This document shows positions 7,676 to 16,442 of a stretch of 64,000 bases of DNA, one piece after another. The translations under genes were made by a program, and so were the position numbers. The DNA lies in contig JADJQN010000003.1 in the NCBI GenBank assembly GCA_016712745.1, forward strand, positions 1,612,001 to 1,676,000, written 5' to 3'. A model generated the notes under the pieces. It saw only the letters and a list, made by a program, of their open reading frames with translations, was not told where the DNA came from and ran no database searches. Positions within the stretch are counted from its first letter, which is position 1; each line of letters begins with the position of its first letter. The stretch comes from Sandaracinaceae bacterium (GTDB lineage Bacteria; Myxococcota_A; Polyangia; Polyangiales; JADJQN01).

Positions 7676-9316
7676 ATGGATCTCGTTTACTTCATCGTGC
7701 TGATCGGCGTGCTCATCTTCGTGCACGAGCTCGGCCATTTCGTTTGGGCGAAATTTTTTGGCGTCAAAGTGCTCGAGTTCACACTCGGCTTTGGCAGCAA
7801 AATAATTAAGTGGAAACGTGCGGGTACCGAGTACGCGATAGCGGCCATTCCGCTGGGCGGCTACGTGCGCATGCTGGGCGAGAATCCACACGACATCGTT
7901 CCCGAGAAGGACCGCGACCACACATTCTACGCGCAACCCCTGTGGCGCCGGGTGATCATCGTCTTTGCTGGGCCAATGATGAATCTGGTCTTTCCAGTGA
8001 TGCTCTTCTTCGTCGTCTTTTTAGGCGACACGCATATGGCCCCGGCGATTGTGGGAACGGTGCTTCCGCGGCTTCCGGCCGATGGCCGTCTCGTGCCTGG
8101 CGATCAGATTCTCTCGGTGGATGGCGACGAGGTTTCAACCTTCGACGAAGTGCAGCGCGCCGTTGCTGAACGCGCTGGGGAAACGCTGCATTTTGAGGTG
8201 CAACGCGGCGAGGAGAAGCTCACCGTGACCGTCACGCCGGAGCTGACACATGTCTCGCGCGAGCTCGACCGCCAAGACGAGATGGCGTGGATAGGCATCA
8301 TGCCGATCTTCGCAAGCTCGGTGATCGGAATCTCCAATGCAGCGGGTCCAGCGGCTGCGGCAGGCTTGCAAACGTTCGACTTGGTGATTCGCGCAGGCGA
8401 TAGACCGGCCACCAAATGGACCGATCTTGTGACGGCGCTCGATGGAAATCGCGGCGCACTCACGCCCATCACGTACCTGCATCCCACGCGCGTGAGTAAC
8501 GCACTCGGCGGCCTCGTCGAGCTCGAGGTCTATGAGCCTCACGTGGCAACGGTGACACCCGAGCCCGGGCGCGCATCGGGAATCGAGCGCGCGGGTATCG
8601 AGAGCGCTGAGCTATACGTGGGGCAGGTCACCCAAGGCTCGATTGAGCACCGTTTGGGGCTTTTGCCCGGCGATCGCCTGGAGCAACTGGATGCCGAACC
8701 CATACGCCTCTACGCAAACTTCCTCGATAGTATGCGCGACGGCCAGTCGCACACCTTGGTGTGGAGACGCGCCGATCGCACGATGTCGCGGCAAATCACG
8801 CTCCCGATGGGCGAGCGTGATGAGAGCGGCGAGGTTGCCGACCGCTACTACGTTCGTAACTGGATCGCGCCGGCGTCGGTGGAGAATCCACACCGAATCA
8901 CCTACGCGATACGCGAAGCGATTCACCGCACGTGGGAAGTCGTCGATGTCACGCTGCTTTCCATTTTGCGTCTCTTTCAGGGGCGCTTGAGTGTGAAAAC
9001 CATTGGCGGCCCACTGATGATCTTCGAAGTCGTGGGAGTCGCGGCCCACGAAGGCGCGTTCAACTATCTTAACTTGATGGCCTTTCTAAGCATCAACGTC
9101 GGCCTCATCAATCTGCTACCGATCCCACTGCTAGACGGCGGTCATCTCATGTTCTTCGCCATCGAGTCGATCACGCGCAAGCCATTGCCCAAGCGCATTC
9201 GCGAGTATGCGTCGGTTGTTGGACTCACCGTGCTAGTACTGCTGGTCGTGCTCGCGTTTGCCAATGATCTTACGCGGGAATGGCCAGCCATCGTCGCCGC
9301 CTTGCGGGGAGCCTGA
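7676..9316 (+). CDS. rseP: RIP metalloprotease RseP (site-2 protease) with three PDZ-like segments
   Basis: A 546-residue inner-membrane zinc protease that cleaves transmembrane segments of anti-sigma factors and remnant signal peptides. HELGH is at 17-21 in the first helix, and the third ligand sits in INLLPIPLLDGGHL near 478-490 in a late helix. Between them are a typical FGSKIIKWKR-type loop, the second helix (FAGPMMNLVFPVMLFF), and three PDZ-like segments (about 120-185, 215-270 and 320-390) instead of the usual two. ATG 7676 starts the conserved MDLVYFIVLIG helix. An upstream in-frame ATG at 7598 would add an unlikely basic extension. TGA overlaps into the rsmB start (TGAATG), so the two genes are co-transcribed. 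Confidence 0.93.
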   Translation: MDLVYFIVLIGVLIFVHELGHFVWAKFFGVKVLEFTLGFGSKIIKWKRAGTEYAIAAIPLGGYVRMLGENPHDIVPEKDRDHTFYAQPLWRRVIIVFAGPMMNLVFPVMLFFVVFLGDTHMAPAIVGTVLPRLPADGRLVPGDQILSVDGDEVSTFDEVQRAVAERAGETLHFEVQRGEEKLTVTVTPELTHVSRELDRQDEMAWIGIMPIFASSVIGISNAAGPAAAAGLQTFDLVIRAGDRPATKWTDLVTALDGNRGALTPITYLHPTRVSNALGGLVELEVYEPHVATVTPEPGRASGIERAGIESAELYVGQVTQGSIEHRLGLLPGDRLEQLDAEPIRLYANFLDSMRDGQSHTLVWRRADRTMSRQITLPMGERDESGEVADRYYVRNWIAPASVENPHRITYAIREAIHRTWEVVDVTLLSILRLFQGRLSVKTIGGPLMIFEVVGVAAHEGAFNYLNLMAFLSINVGLINLLPIPLLDGGHLMFFAIESITRKPLPKRIREYASVVGLTVLVLLVVLAFANDLTREWPAIVAALRGA

Positions 9317-9652
9317 ATGAGTTATCGTACTTCGTCGGCTCGTTCGGTCGCGGCACACGTCCTGATGCGCGTCGCCAAAGATGATGCATTCGCCGCAGTC
9401 GCGCTCGACGCCGAGCTTGCACGCGCAAAGCTTGCGCCTCGAGACATCGCCCTCGCGACCGAGATCACGTACGGCACCTTGCGATCACTTGTCGATATCG
9501 ACGCACAGCTCGCGCGCTTCCTAACAAAGCCCGCAGCGTCGCTCGACGAAAACATTCGCGCGATTCTCCGCACGGGCGCGTATCAAATCCTGTATTTGAG
9601 CCGAATTCCTGTGCATTCTGTGGTGGATGAGTCCGTTAATCTCGTTTCATAG
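9317..9652 (+). CDS. rsmB: rsmB, 5' part: NusB-like RNA-binding domain, ends at an in-frame amber codon
   Basis: A 111-residue product equal to the N-terminal NusB-like domain of 16S rRNA m5C967 methyltransferase RsmB: RTSSARSVAAHVLMRV, ALATEITYGTLR, AILRTGAYQILYLSRIP and HSVVDESVNLV. Translation stops at TAG 9650-9652. Reading through that codon in the same frame gives LRGKKLGGLVNAILRKV, which is exactly the linker expected next in RsmB, and continues into the methyltransferase domain. This is therefore a nonsense interruption (mutation, sequence error or recoding) of one gene rather than a separate NusB. The real NusB is expected elsewhere. The start ATG follows the rseP stop with no gap. 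Confidence 0.85.
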   Translation: MSYRTSSARSVAAHVLMRVAKDDAFAAVALDAELARAKLAPRDIALATEITYGTLRSLVDIDAQLARFLTKPAASLDENIRAILRTGAYQILYLSRIPVHSVVDESVNLVS

Positions 9653-9679
9653 CTTCGCGGAAAAAAACTTGGAGGCCTC

Positions 9680-10657
9680 GTGAATGCGATTCTTCGCAAA
9701 GTCACCACGGCACGACCGGAGAATCCTGCGCCGCCTTTGACGTTGTCGCTGCCACTGTGGTTGCGCAAAGAGCTCAATGCGTCGCTCGGCCAAGAGCGGG
9801 CCGATCGTTTCGTGAGTGAGCGCACCATGCCGCTGCCGATTTCGATACGCGTGCAGACCGATCGTATCTCGCGCGACGCATACTTCGAAAAACTAAGCGC
9901 AAAAATCCCTGACGCGATCATCACCAAAGGAACGCTCTCTGATCGCGTGCTCTTGGTGCAGGATGCGGGAGATCCGCGCGCGTGGCCCGGTTATGCCGAG
10001 GGCGAGTTTGCCGTGCAAGACGAGGGCTCGGTAGTCATCGCGGAGATTGTTGGCGCGCAGAAAGGCGAGCGCGTTCTCGATGCGTGCGCTGGACGTGGCG
10101 GCAAGACGATGGTGCTTGCGGGCGACGTTGGCTCAACTGGTCATGTGACGGCCGCCGACGTCTACCCGGAGAAGCTCGAAAAGATGCTCGTTGAAGGGGA
10201 GCGTCTCGGTGTGGATGTTTCCCGCATCGAGCTTGTGGGCGTGGACCTCGCTGTGGGAGCCGGTGGTCTCACGGCAAGCTTCGATCGCGTGCTTGTCGAC
10301 GCTCCGTGCACGGGCCTTGGCACGGTACATCGGCGGCCGGAGATACTGCTGCGCTTGAGCGAAAAGGACCTGACTCGGATGGCTGCGTTGCAGACGCAGA
10401 TCGTGTCGCGTGCCGCAACGCTCGTAAGGCCCGGAGGCGTGCTCGTCTATTCCGTATGTTCGCCGACGAAGGCCGAAGGCATCGAGGTTGTGCGCCATCT
10501 GCTCGAGAAGAACACCGATCTAAAGCTCGATTCTGCGCTGATCGCCAAGCGCGGCATGGCGGTGGATGCGGATCAGGGCCTGCGCCTTGGCCCATGGAGC
10601 AGTGACGCGAATGGCCCAGATGCCTACCAAGTCTTCTCTTTTCGAAGGTTGTCTTGA
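9680..10657 (+). CDS. rsmB: rsmB, 3' part: class I SAM-dependent rRNA m5C methyltransferase domain
   Basis: 325 residues from a possible GTG restart. The SAM-binding motif VLDACAGRGGKTMVLAGDV, the catalytic pair DAPCTGLGTVHRRPEI and VYSVCS (the two cysteines of the RNA m5C mechanism), and the C-terminal QVFSFRRL strand are intact. With the upstream 336 bp and the amber codon, the gene would encode about 446 residues, close to the usual RsmB length. GGAGG at 9671-9675 lies just before GTG 9680 and could permit independent initiation, but the same bases encode the conserved Gly-Gly of the linker, so this may be coincidence. tRNA-Pro follows, its promoter overlapping this stop codon. Confidence 0.88.
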   Translation: MNAILRKVTTARPENPAPPLTLSLPLWLRKELNASLGQERADRFVSERTMPLPISIRVQTDRISRDAYFEKLSAKIPDAIITKGTLSDRVLLVQDAGDPRAWPGYAEGEFAVQDEGSVVIAEIVGAQKGERVLDACAGRGGKTMVLAGDVGSTGHVTAADVYPEKLEKMLVEGERLGVDVSRIELVGVDLAVGAGGLTASFDRVLVDAPCTGLGTVHRRPEILLRLSEKDLTRMAALQTQIVSRAATLVRPGGVLVYSVCSPTKAEGIEVVRHLLEKNTDLKLDSALIAKRGMAVDADQGLRLGPWSSDANGPDAYQVFSFRRLS

Positions 10658-10682
10658 CACTGGAAGACAGCCCTTCTAGATT
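10654..10682 (+). promoter_or_regulatory. Sigma-70-type promoter for tRNA-Pro
   Basis: TTGACA at 10654-10659 and TAGATT at 10677-10682 are separated by exactly 17 bp, and transcription would begin about 8 nt before the mature tRNA. The -35 hexamer overlaps the rsmB stop codon (TGA 10655-10657). This is a near-consensus housekeeping promoter, appropriate for a stable RNA. Confidence 0.75.
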
Positions 10683-10697
10683 CCGCCGCTATTCAAA

Positions 10698-10774
<77 letters not shown>

Positions 10775-10798
10775 GCAGTGAGAAGAAGTTAGCTTAGC

Positions 10799-12001
10799 TC
10801 AGTGAGTCGCGGGCAAGCTTGAGGCTTCGCGCAGCGCCCGCAGGTCAGCGTCGCTGGGATTGTTTGCGTCGCTGGGACTGTTGGCGTCGTCGGGATTGCT
10901 CGCGGCGAGTGCGCGCAAGACCTCGCCCGCTTCGCTTTGCATGCCTTCCAAAAGCAGGATGCGCGCAAGAAGCGTTCGTGCGGCGGTGTACTCATGCGCT
11001 CCATGCGGTACCGCGGCAAGATGCAGAGCGGCGCGGTCGTTTGATAGAAGCGCATAGGCAGAAGCTCCCGCGACGTAATGCGCCTCGGGGGTTGGGCCTT
11101 CGAGCAATGCACCCTCCGCAAGCTCGAGAGCCCGCGCGGGCCGATGCGCTTGGAGGTAGAGCTTGGCGATCTCAAGAGTGTTGCCGAGGCGGCTCAACTC
11201 GTGCGTGGCCAAGTAGGCTTCGACGTCGGCGTAACGACCTGCGGCCAAGAGCGCCCGAACACGCAAGGGTTCATCCCCTGCCGAATCGGGAACGGCCGAA
11301 AGAAGTTGCAGAGCGCCACGTGCGTTGCCGCTTTCAAGCACGCGCTCGGCGAGTGTTCGCAGCTCACTGGTCGCCATGGGCGCGATGCGCATCACGGCAC
11401 GCGCGGAAGCTACGATGCTCTCGCCATCGTCACGCGCCACAGCCATCGCGAGTTGAGCCCGCGCCCCCGCAAGTCCGCCCTCACCGCCCCGTTGCGCGAG
11501 CGACTCGAGAACTGCGTTGGCGCGCTCGGGACTGTTGTTGATGCGCAGGGCCTCGGCGAGCTTCAGAGCGCCGTCGATGGAACCGATCTCCGCGCTTGCC
11601 GCCTGTTCATAGGCGGCGATCGCGCTCGCGTGCTCCTCGTGACGAGCGGCGATATCGCCGCGCGCAAGCCACGCCGCTTCGGACTGCGCGTCGAGCTGAA
11701 GTGCGCGAGAAAGCGCCTCATTGGCGTCATCGCGACGGCCGACGGCATCCAGCGCAATCGCCAGGCGCGCAAGCACGAACGGATCCTCGTACGCGCCAGC
11801 GAGCGCGTAGCGGTACTGATAGACCGCGTCCTCGAGCTCGGCTCGTGTCATCGCTCGCTCAGCGCGCACGAAGGCCTCGTACGACGAAGGCGACACGAAG
11901 GTGCCCACTCGTCGCACGCCGCCCATTCGCCGGGGTAGCTCAGTGGAAACGACGCTTGCACCACACGCCGTGACAAAAAGAACTGCCAGCGCAACGACCA
12001 T
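10799..12001 (-). CDS. TPR-repeat lipoprotein
   Basis: About 400 residues. The signal peptide MVVALAVLFVTAC ends in a lipobox with Cys13 as the lipidation site. The mature part is almost wholly helical, with tandem tetratricopeptide-like units such as DPFVLARLAIALDAVGRRDD and EAAWLARGDIAARHEEHASA, indicating a protein-protein scaffold on a membrane face. The last 40 residues contain a hexapeptide repeat of the type NPSDAN. ATG 12001 is preferred over a TTG at 12007. It is the last gene of a minus-strand group with the 12008-12580 lipoprotein and the PEGA protein, separated by 6 nt from the former. Confidence 0.88.
   Translation of the reverse strand: MVVALAVLFVTACGASVVSTELPRRMGGVRRVGTFVSPSSYEAFVRAERAMTRAELEDAVYQYRYALAGAYEDPFVLARLAIALDAVGRRDDANEALSRALQLDAQSEAAWLARGDIAARHEEHASAIAAYEQAASAEIGSIDGALKLAEALRINNSPERANAVLESLAQRGGEGGLAGARAQLAMAVARDDGESIVASARAVMRIAPMATSELRTLAERVLESGNARGALQLLSAVPDSAGDEPLRVRALLAAGRYADVEAYLATHELSRLGNTLEIAKLYLQAHRPARALELAEGALLEGPTPEAHYVAGASAYALLSNDRAALHLAAVPHGAHEYTAARTLLARILLLEGMQSEAGEVLRALAASNPDDANSPSDANNPSDADLRALREASSLPATH
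10848..10901 (-). repeat. Three tandem 18-bp units inside the TPR lipoprotein gene
   Basis: Units 10848-10865, 10866-10883 and 10884-10901 share the core GCGTCGCTGGGATTG with few mismatches. On the coding strand they specify a [SN][NS]P[SD]DA hexapeptide. The length is a multiple of three, so copy number could vary without a frameshift. Confidence 0.85.
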
Positions 12002-12007
12002 GCGCAA

Positions 12008-12580
12008 CTACATTCCCACATCGTCGGTCACCTGGGGCGACATATTCATGCACTCTGCATCGTGGCCGGTACTACATTGAACTTGAAGATTACTGCTAGG
12101 CAGATCACCACCGATAAGCGGCCAATCCAGAAGAGTCGGTCCGTCAGCAATGGCCACGCCCGCACGACGAATCGTCGCGCGCAGCGTCGGGTCCCCTCGT
12201 GACGGCGCGTCCGCATCACTCAACGCATAGAGAGGAAGATCGACTTCGAACGCAACGGACGCATCACTCGACGTGCGAAGATGCGACCGCACCCAATCGC
12301 CGGTATAGGTTATGACGAAGTCGCGACCCGCAACCGTCGTGCGAACCTGACCGTCTTCGAAGAGCTGCTCGCCCGATTGAGGTGCAAAATGATCGGCGGG
12401 GTCTGCGGGCGTAATTGTGATCACGAGATCGTCGACTGCATCCACGACAACATTCGTGGAGCGGACGCGCACGATATAACTGGGCGCTTGAACGTCTTCG
12501 CCACCGCAACCAGCAAAGCTCGGCACAAGCACGAGCGCAGTCGCGAGCGAGATTGAACGAGTGAGTTGAAGGGTCTTCAT
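12008..12580 (-). CDS. Hypothetical lipoprotein
   Basis: 190 residues beginning MKTLQLTRSISLATALVL, with lipobox SFAGC, so it is predicted to be a lipid-anchored envelope protein. The mature part looks beta-rich (YIVRVRSTNVVVDAVDDLVI, RDFVITYTGDWV) and has a C-terminal Cys pair (VQCSTGHDAECMN) that may form a disulfide. I recognise no family. ATG 12580 is chosen because AAGGAG lies 6 nt upstream. The alternative ATG 12595 overlaps the stop of the upstream PEGA gene by 4 bp, a coupling arrangement. It is co-directional with the PEGA gene upstream and the TPR lipoprotein downstream, which suggests one envelope-associated operon. Confidence 0.75.
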   Translation of the reverse strand: MKTLQLTRSISLATALVLVPSFAGCGGEDVQAPSYIVRVRSTNVVVDAVDDLVITITPADPADHFAPQSGEQLFEDGQVRTTVAGRDFVITYTGDWVRSHLRTSSDASVAFEVDLPLYALSDADAPSRGDPTLRATIRRAGVAIADGPTLLDWPLIGGDLPSSNLQVQCSTGHDAECMNMSPQVTDDVGM

Positions 12581-12591
12581 CTTGATCTCCT

Positions 12592-13620
12592 TCATCGCAC
12601 GATGGGCGGCACGGGAATGCCGTTGGGTGGAAGTGTTTCGCCGCCGCCGGAGGCCACAGCGATGATTACAACCGCAGCGACAACCACAGCCGCTGCGCCT
12701 GCAATTGCGTACCAGCGCAGATATATGGGTGTTTCCTCTTCGGTTGCACCTGCGCCATCGCGCGCGTTTGCGCTGCCGTGCTCGGAGACCAAAGCGGGGG
12801 CCAAGGTACCGGTGGCCGAGCTCTCGATGGCGGCGGCCGTCTCTTCGCTTGGAACAAGATCGAAGTCAGCGCGGGTCGGGCCGGTGTCGCCCACTTGCAC
12901 AAGACGCGTCAGTGACTCGTAGCCCGCGCGCGTGACCACCACCGTGTAGCGACCGGCGGGCATGCTGATGGGAGCTATGGGGCTGCGGCCCACGTCGTGT
13001 CCGTCGATAACGACATTTGCGTCATCGGCGGTGACCGTGATCAGAAGAGTTGCCGGTGCCGGCGGCGGCGTAGGCATCGATGAACCAAGCTGCTCGAGCA
13101 GCGGAACGAGCACCGAGCTGGGTGCTGACCTTGCGGTCATTGGAATCAGCCCGCGCATCGCTTCGTGGCGCGGGGCACCACTGACGGGATCGACGAGCTC
13201 AAGTTGCATGTCGAGGGTGCGTGGGTCGCGCATGCGCAATCGAACAATCAACGCGCCAATGCCGTGGGCATTCGCAACGGCCGCGCCAATACAATCTGCA
13301 GCGCGGCACGATGCAAACGAAGCGACTGCCGGCGGCTCAGATACGAGCGTCACCGAACGTCCCCGCACCATGGGCGTAAGGCTCGCCAAGAACGCATCGC
13401 GAAATCCTGTTTCCCATGCGGCTGTCGCATTGCGATCACCGATCATCACGACGAGAAGGGGAGGCGGTGCGGCAGGTGTGGGGCTCGCCGCTGGCTGCGC
13501 TTGCGCGTCTGCAGTCACAGGTGGCGTTTGAGCCGTTGCGCTTGACGCTGTCAGGACGGAAGCCGAGGCCAAGATGAGAGAGGCCAACCGAACAGCGATG
13601 AGTGGGACGTGCCTGCGCAT
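12592..13620 (-). CDS. Secreted PEGA-domain protein with C-terminal membrane anchor
   Basis: 342 residues. An N-terminal signal peptide ends near SSATAQ, followed by a Pro/Ala-rich stretch, then a domain at about 55-185 (VVMIGDRNATAAW, CRAADCIGAAVANA with a probable disulfide). A PEGA domain lies at about 195-260: VVIDGHDVGRSPIAPISMPA then GRYTVVVTRAGYE is the textbook pattern. A transmembrane helix lies near 305-325 (IAGAAAVVVAAVVIIAVA) with a short Pro-rich tail. PEGA domains are found in surface and S-layer-associated proteins of delta-proteobacteria and often sit beside TPR proteins, as here. It heads the three-gene minus-strand unit. Confidence 0.87.
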   Translation of the reverse strand: MRRHVPLIAVRLASLILASASVLTASSATAQTPPVTADAQAQPAASPTPAAPPPLLVVMIGDRNATAAWETGFRDAFLASLTPMVRGRSVTLVSEPPAVASFASCRAADCIGAAVANAHGIGALIVRLRMRDPRTLDMQLELVDPVSGAPRHEAMRGLIPMTARSAPSSVLVPLLEQLGSSMPTPPPAPATLLITVTADDANVVIDGHDVGRSPIAPISMPAGRYTVVVTRAGYESLTRLVQVGDTGPTRADFDLVPSEETAAAIESSATGTLAPALVSEHGSANARDGAGATEEETPIYLRWYAIAGAAAVVVAAVVIIAVASGGGETLPPNGIPVPPIVR

Positions 13621-13728
13621 GGGCTGTGAGAATAGTATCTTCGCTTGCCCTCGAAAAGAGCCGGATCGCGCTATTGATCGATGCAGGCACGCTGCCTATG
13701 ATCGCCCCGTCTTTGTTTAGGAGGCTTG

Positions 13729-14277
13729 ATGAGCGACACACAGAACTACCTCGATACCTTTCCCAGCTGGCTTAAGTCCTTGGGGGAAGATGCCGAGCAT
13801 ATTGCCGCGCTCTTGGGTGACCAAGGCGTCGAGCAATCTGCGCGCGAGACGCTCGCCGGTGGCCTGAACTACCTCTTCAAAACCCTCGATCTCATCCCCG
13901 ATGGCGTCGACGACATCGGATATCTCGACGATGCGTTCGTGTTACGCGTCTCGGCCGACCTCGCTCTGCGCGAAGGCATGCTGAAGGGCGAATCTTCCAA
14001 AGTCGCGCATGTCGAAAAGCTCGCTGGCGAATGCGACATGCTCAAAGAGTTCCTCGACAGCAACTACACGCGTCTCGAGACGTACGTGAAGGGCCTCCGC
14101 AAGGGCGCAGCTCGTGGGCGCAGTGTGGACGACATCATCAAGGATGAACGCGTACGCACCGAGTTCTTGTCCGACGTTCGCGGCTTTGCCAAATCCTACG
14201 AGTCACCAAGCTTCGCCCGCGAAGAAAAGGTGCTGATCAAGCTACGCGCGTTCTTCGACGCCAAGCTCCCGAAGTGA
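13729..14277 (+). CDS. YkvA-like DUF1232 protein
   Basis: 182 residues. The central motif LNYLFKTLDLIPDGVDDIGY followed by LDDAFVLRVSADLA matches the YkvA/DUF1232 family, where the DLIPD-x-x-x-x-GxxDD turn is diagnostic. Here the flanks are charged and helical, not clearly membrane-spanning, so it is a longer soluble variant. The function of the family is unknown. ATG 13729 has a strong ribosome-binding site (TAGGAGG, 4-5 nt upstream), better than the TTG one codon before. It lies 11 nt upstream of the Fe-S oxidoreductase gene and is probably co-transcribed with it. Confidence 0.8.
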   Translation: MSDTQNYLDTFPSWLKSLGEDAEHIAALLGDQGVEQSARETLAGGLNYLFKTLDLIPDGVDDIGYLDDAFVLRVSADLALREGMLKGESSKVAHVEKLAGECDMLKEFLDSNYTRLETYVKGLRKGAARGRSVDDIIKDERVRTEFLSDVRGFAKSYESPSFAREEKVLIKLRAFFDAKLPK

Positions 14278-14288
14278 ACTGAGGAACG

Positions 14289-16427
14289 ATGAATCCGATT
14301 GCGATGACCATGGTTCTCGTCTTGAGCGCAGGCTTCTTTGCCTGGTCGGCAAATAGGCGATGGCAGCTTCTCCGTGTTGGCGCCCCCGAGCCGCGCTTCT
14401 CCATTTACGGTAGCGAGCTCATCAAGCGCATCGAAGACACCTTCGTCTACGCGTTTGGCCAGAAGAAGATGCCCTACTACTTTGTCGCGGGCATCGCGCA
14501 CATGATGATCTTTGCTGGCTTCGGCGTGTTGCTCTTGCGCAGCGTCATGCTCTGGGGTCGTGGTTTCGACCCGACCTTCGACGTTTGGGGCATCTTTGGC
14601 GCGGGCACGTTGATCGGGGATGGCTACAACGTCATCAAGGACATCTTCGGCGCTTTGGTCGTCGTGGGCGCGCTGGTGTTCGTTTACTACCGCGTGATCA
14701 AGAAGGATCAGCGCATGACGCTGAGCGGTGAGGGCCTTCTCATCTTGGGCATCATCATCTCGATGATGGTCGCCGACATGACGTACGACGGCGCGTCGGA
14801 AGCGATGCACGCTCGTATTGCTGGCGAAGCCGTGCACTTCAACAAGGCGTCTCCCGTCGGTTCGATATTCGCCATGGCTTTCCAAGGAATGTCCAATGGC
14901 ACGCTGAACGTACTCGCGCACACCGGGTTCTGGTGGCACTCGAGCTTCGTCTTGATCTTCCTAAACATCCTTCCGTTCTCGAAGCACTTTCACATCATCA
15001 CGTCGATCCCGAACGTCTTTGCCCGCCCGCATACGCCGCGTGGTCAGCTTCCGATGGTCGAGGACATCGAAGGCAAGGTCGAACGCGAAGAGCCGATCGG
15101 CATCGCCAAGATCACGGACTTGTCGTGGAAGCACATTTTGGATCTCTACACCTGCACCGAGTGCGGCCGTTGCAGCGACAACTGTCCCGCCTACATCACG
15201 GGCAAGAAGCTTTCCCCGAAGCACCTTACGCTCGCGCTTCGCGATCATCTCTACGACACCGAAGCGCACTACATCACGGGCTCGCCCAACACGAAGGGCC
15301 ATGTGCATGAGGCTGGCGTGAAGGAAGGCCTTCACACCAATCCACCGCCGCCCGAAGATGCGTATTTCCGCGAGCACGCGCCGGTCGAGCTCGTGCCCAA
15401 CATCATTCACCCCGATGTCATTTGGGCCTGCACCTCGTGCCGCGCGTGCGAAGAGCAATGCCCGGTCATGATCTCGTACGTCGACAAAATCGTCGGAATG
15501 CGCCGCGAACAGGTCATGATCAAAAACGAGTTCCCCGCTGAGCTCATGAAGCCGTTCAACGCTCTTGAGACCAACGGCAATCCTTGGAACTACTCCAAGG
15601 TCGATCGCGCCAACTGGTCGGATGGGCTCAACGTTCCCCTTGTCGGGGACGCGCCCGATGTCGACGTTATCTACTGGGTCGGTTGTGCTGCCAGCTACGA
15701 TGACCGCGCGAAGAAAGTTGCACGTGCGACGGCGAAGCTGCTCAAGCACGCCAACATCAAGTTCGCCATCCTTGGCACCGACGAAACGTGCACCGGCGAC
15801 CCGGCACGTCGCGCTGGCAATGAATACCTCTTTCAGATCTTGGCGCAGCAGAACGTTGAGACGCTCAACAGCGCTGGCGCGGACAAGAAGGTTGTTCTCA
15901 CGACCTGCCCGCACTGCTTCAACGCCATCCTCAACGACTACCCGCAGTTCGGCGGCAAGTACGATGTGGTGCATCACACGGACTTCTTGAACGGGCTCGT
16001 CGCGCGCGGCGTGCTCAAGCCTGAGAAGCCGGTCGAAGGACGCGTTGCATTTCACGACAGCTGCTACCTCGGTCGCTACAACGATGTGTACCAATCGCCG
16101 CGCAGCATTCTGCAAGCGATCCCCGGCGTCGAGCTTGTCGAAGTTCCGTACTGGAATAAGAACAAGGGCCTCTGTTGCGGCGCCGGCGGCGCGCAGATGT
16201 TCATGGAAGAGCAGAACGAGAATCGCGTGAACGTGAAGCGCACGCTTCAGCTCATCGACACGGGCGCCAAGACAATCTCAAGTGCGTGTCCCTTCTGCAT
16301 GACGATGCTCACCGACGGCATCAAGTCGCAGGACAAAGAAGATCAAATCGCTCAGATGGACGTCGCCGAGATGCTCGCCCTGTCCGTCAACTTCGGAGAT
16401 GAAGCGGTCGCTGACGCCGCTGAGTAG
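14289..16427 (+). CDS. Membrane heterodisulfide-reductase-like Fe-S oxidoreductase (probable ETF:menaquinone oxidoreductase type)
   Basis: 712 residues. About five transmembrane helices in residues 1-235 form a nitrate-reductase-gamma-like b-type module. Two [4Fe-4S] motifs follow: CTECGRCSDNCP (about 288) and CTSCRACEEQCP (about 380). Two CCG domains then carry CTGDPARR, TTCPHC, HDSCYLGRY, GLCCGAGG and SACPFCMTM (about 500-670). This fused HdrE/HdrD-like layout matches membrane oxidoreductases (formerly DUF224 proteins) proposed to pass electrons from electron-transfer flavoprotein to menaquinone during beta-oxidation. An acyl-CoA dehydrogenase and a thiolase lie 4-7 kb away, consistent with that role, but no etfAB is in the window. 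It sits just after the YkvA-like gene and before fliO. Confidence 0.88.
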   Translation: MNPIAMTMVLVLSAGFFAWSANRRWQLLRVGAPEPRFSIYGSELIKRIEDTFVYAFGQKKMPYYFVAGIAHMMIFAGFGVLLLRSVMLWGRGFDPTFDVWGIFGAGTLIGDGYNVIKDIFGALVVVGALVFVYYRVIKKDQRMTLSGEGLLILGIIISMMVADMTYDGASEAMHARIAGEAVHFNKASPVGSIFAMAFQGMSNGTLNVLAHTGFWWHSSFVLIFLNILPFSKHFHIITSIPNVFARPHTPRGQLPMVEDIEGKVEREEPIGIAKITDLSWKHILDLYTCTECGRCSDNCPAYITGKKLSPKHLTLALRDHLYDTEAHYITGSPNTKGHVHEAGVKEGLHTNPPPPEDAYFREHAPVELVPNIIHPDVIWACTSCRACEEQCPVMISYVDKIVGMRREQVMIKNEFPAELMKPFNALETNGNPWNYSKVDRANWSDGLNVPLVGDAPDVDVIYWVGCAASYDDRAKKVARATAKLLKHANIKFAILGTDETCTGDPARRAGNEYLFQILAQQNVETLNSAGADKKVVLTTCPHCFNAILNDYPQFGGKYDVVHHTDFLNGLVARGVLKPEKPVEGRVAFHDSCYLGRYNDVYQSPRSILQAIPGVELVEVPYWNKNKGLCCGAGGAQMFMEEQNENRVNVKRTLQLIDTGAKTISSACPFCMTMLTDGIKSQDKEDQIAQMDVAEMLALSVNFGDEAVADAAE

Positions 16428-16442
16428 CCAATAGGTTTCTTC

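Noticed and set aside
14961..16115. Long minus-strand open frame (about 384 codons) opposite the Fe-S oxidoreductase gene
   Set aside because: It is the antisense of a strongly conserved coding region, Arg/Val/Asp-rich with no motif. Long antisense frames are expected at this GC content.
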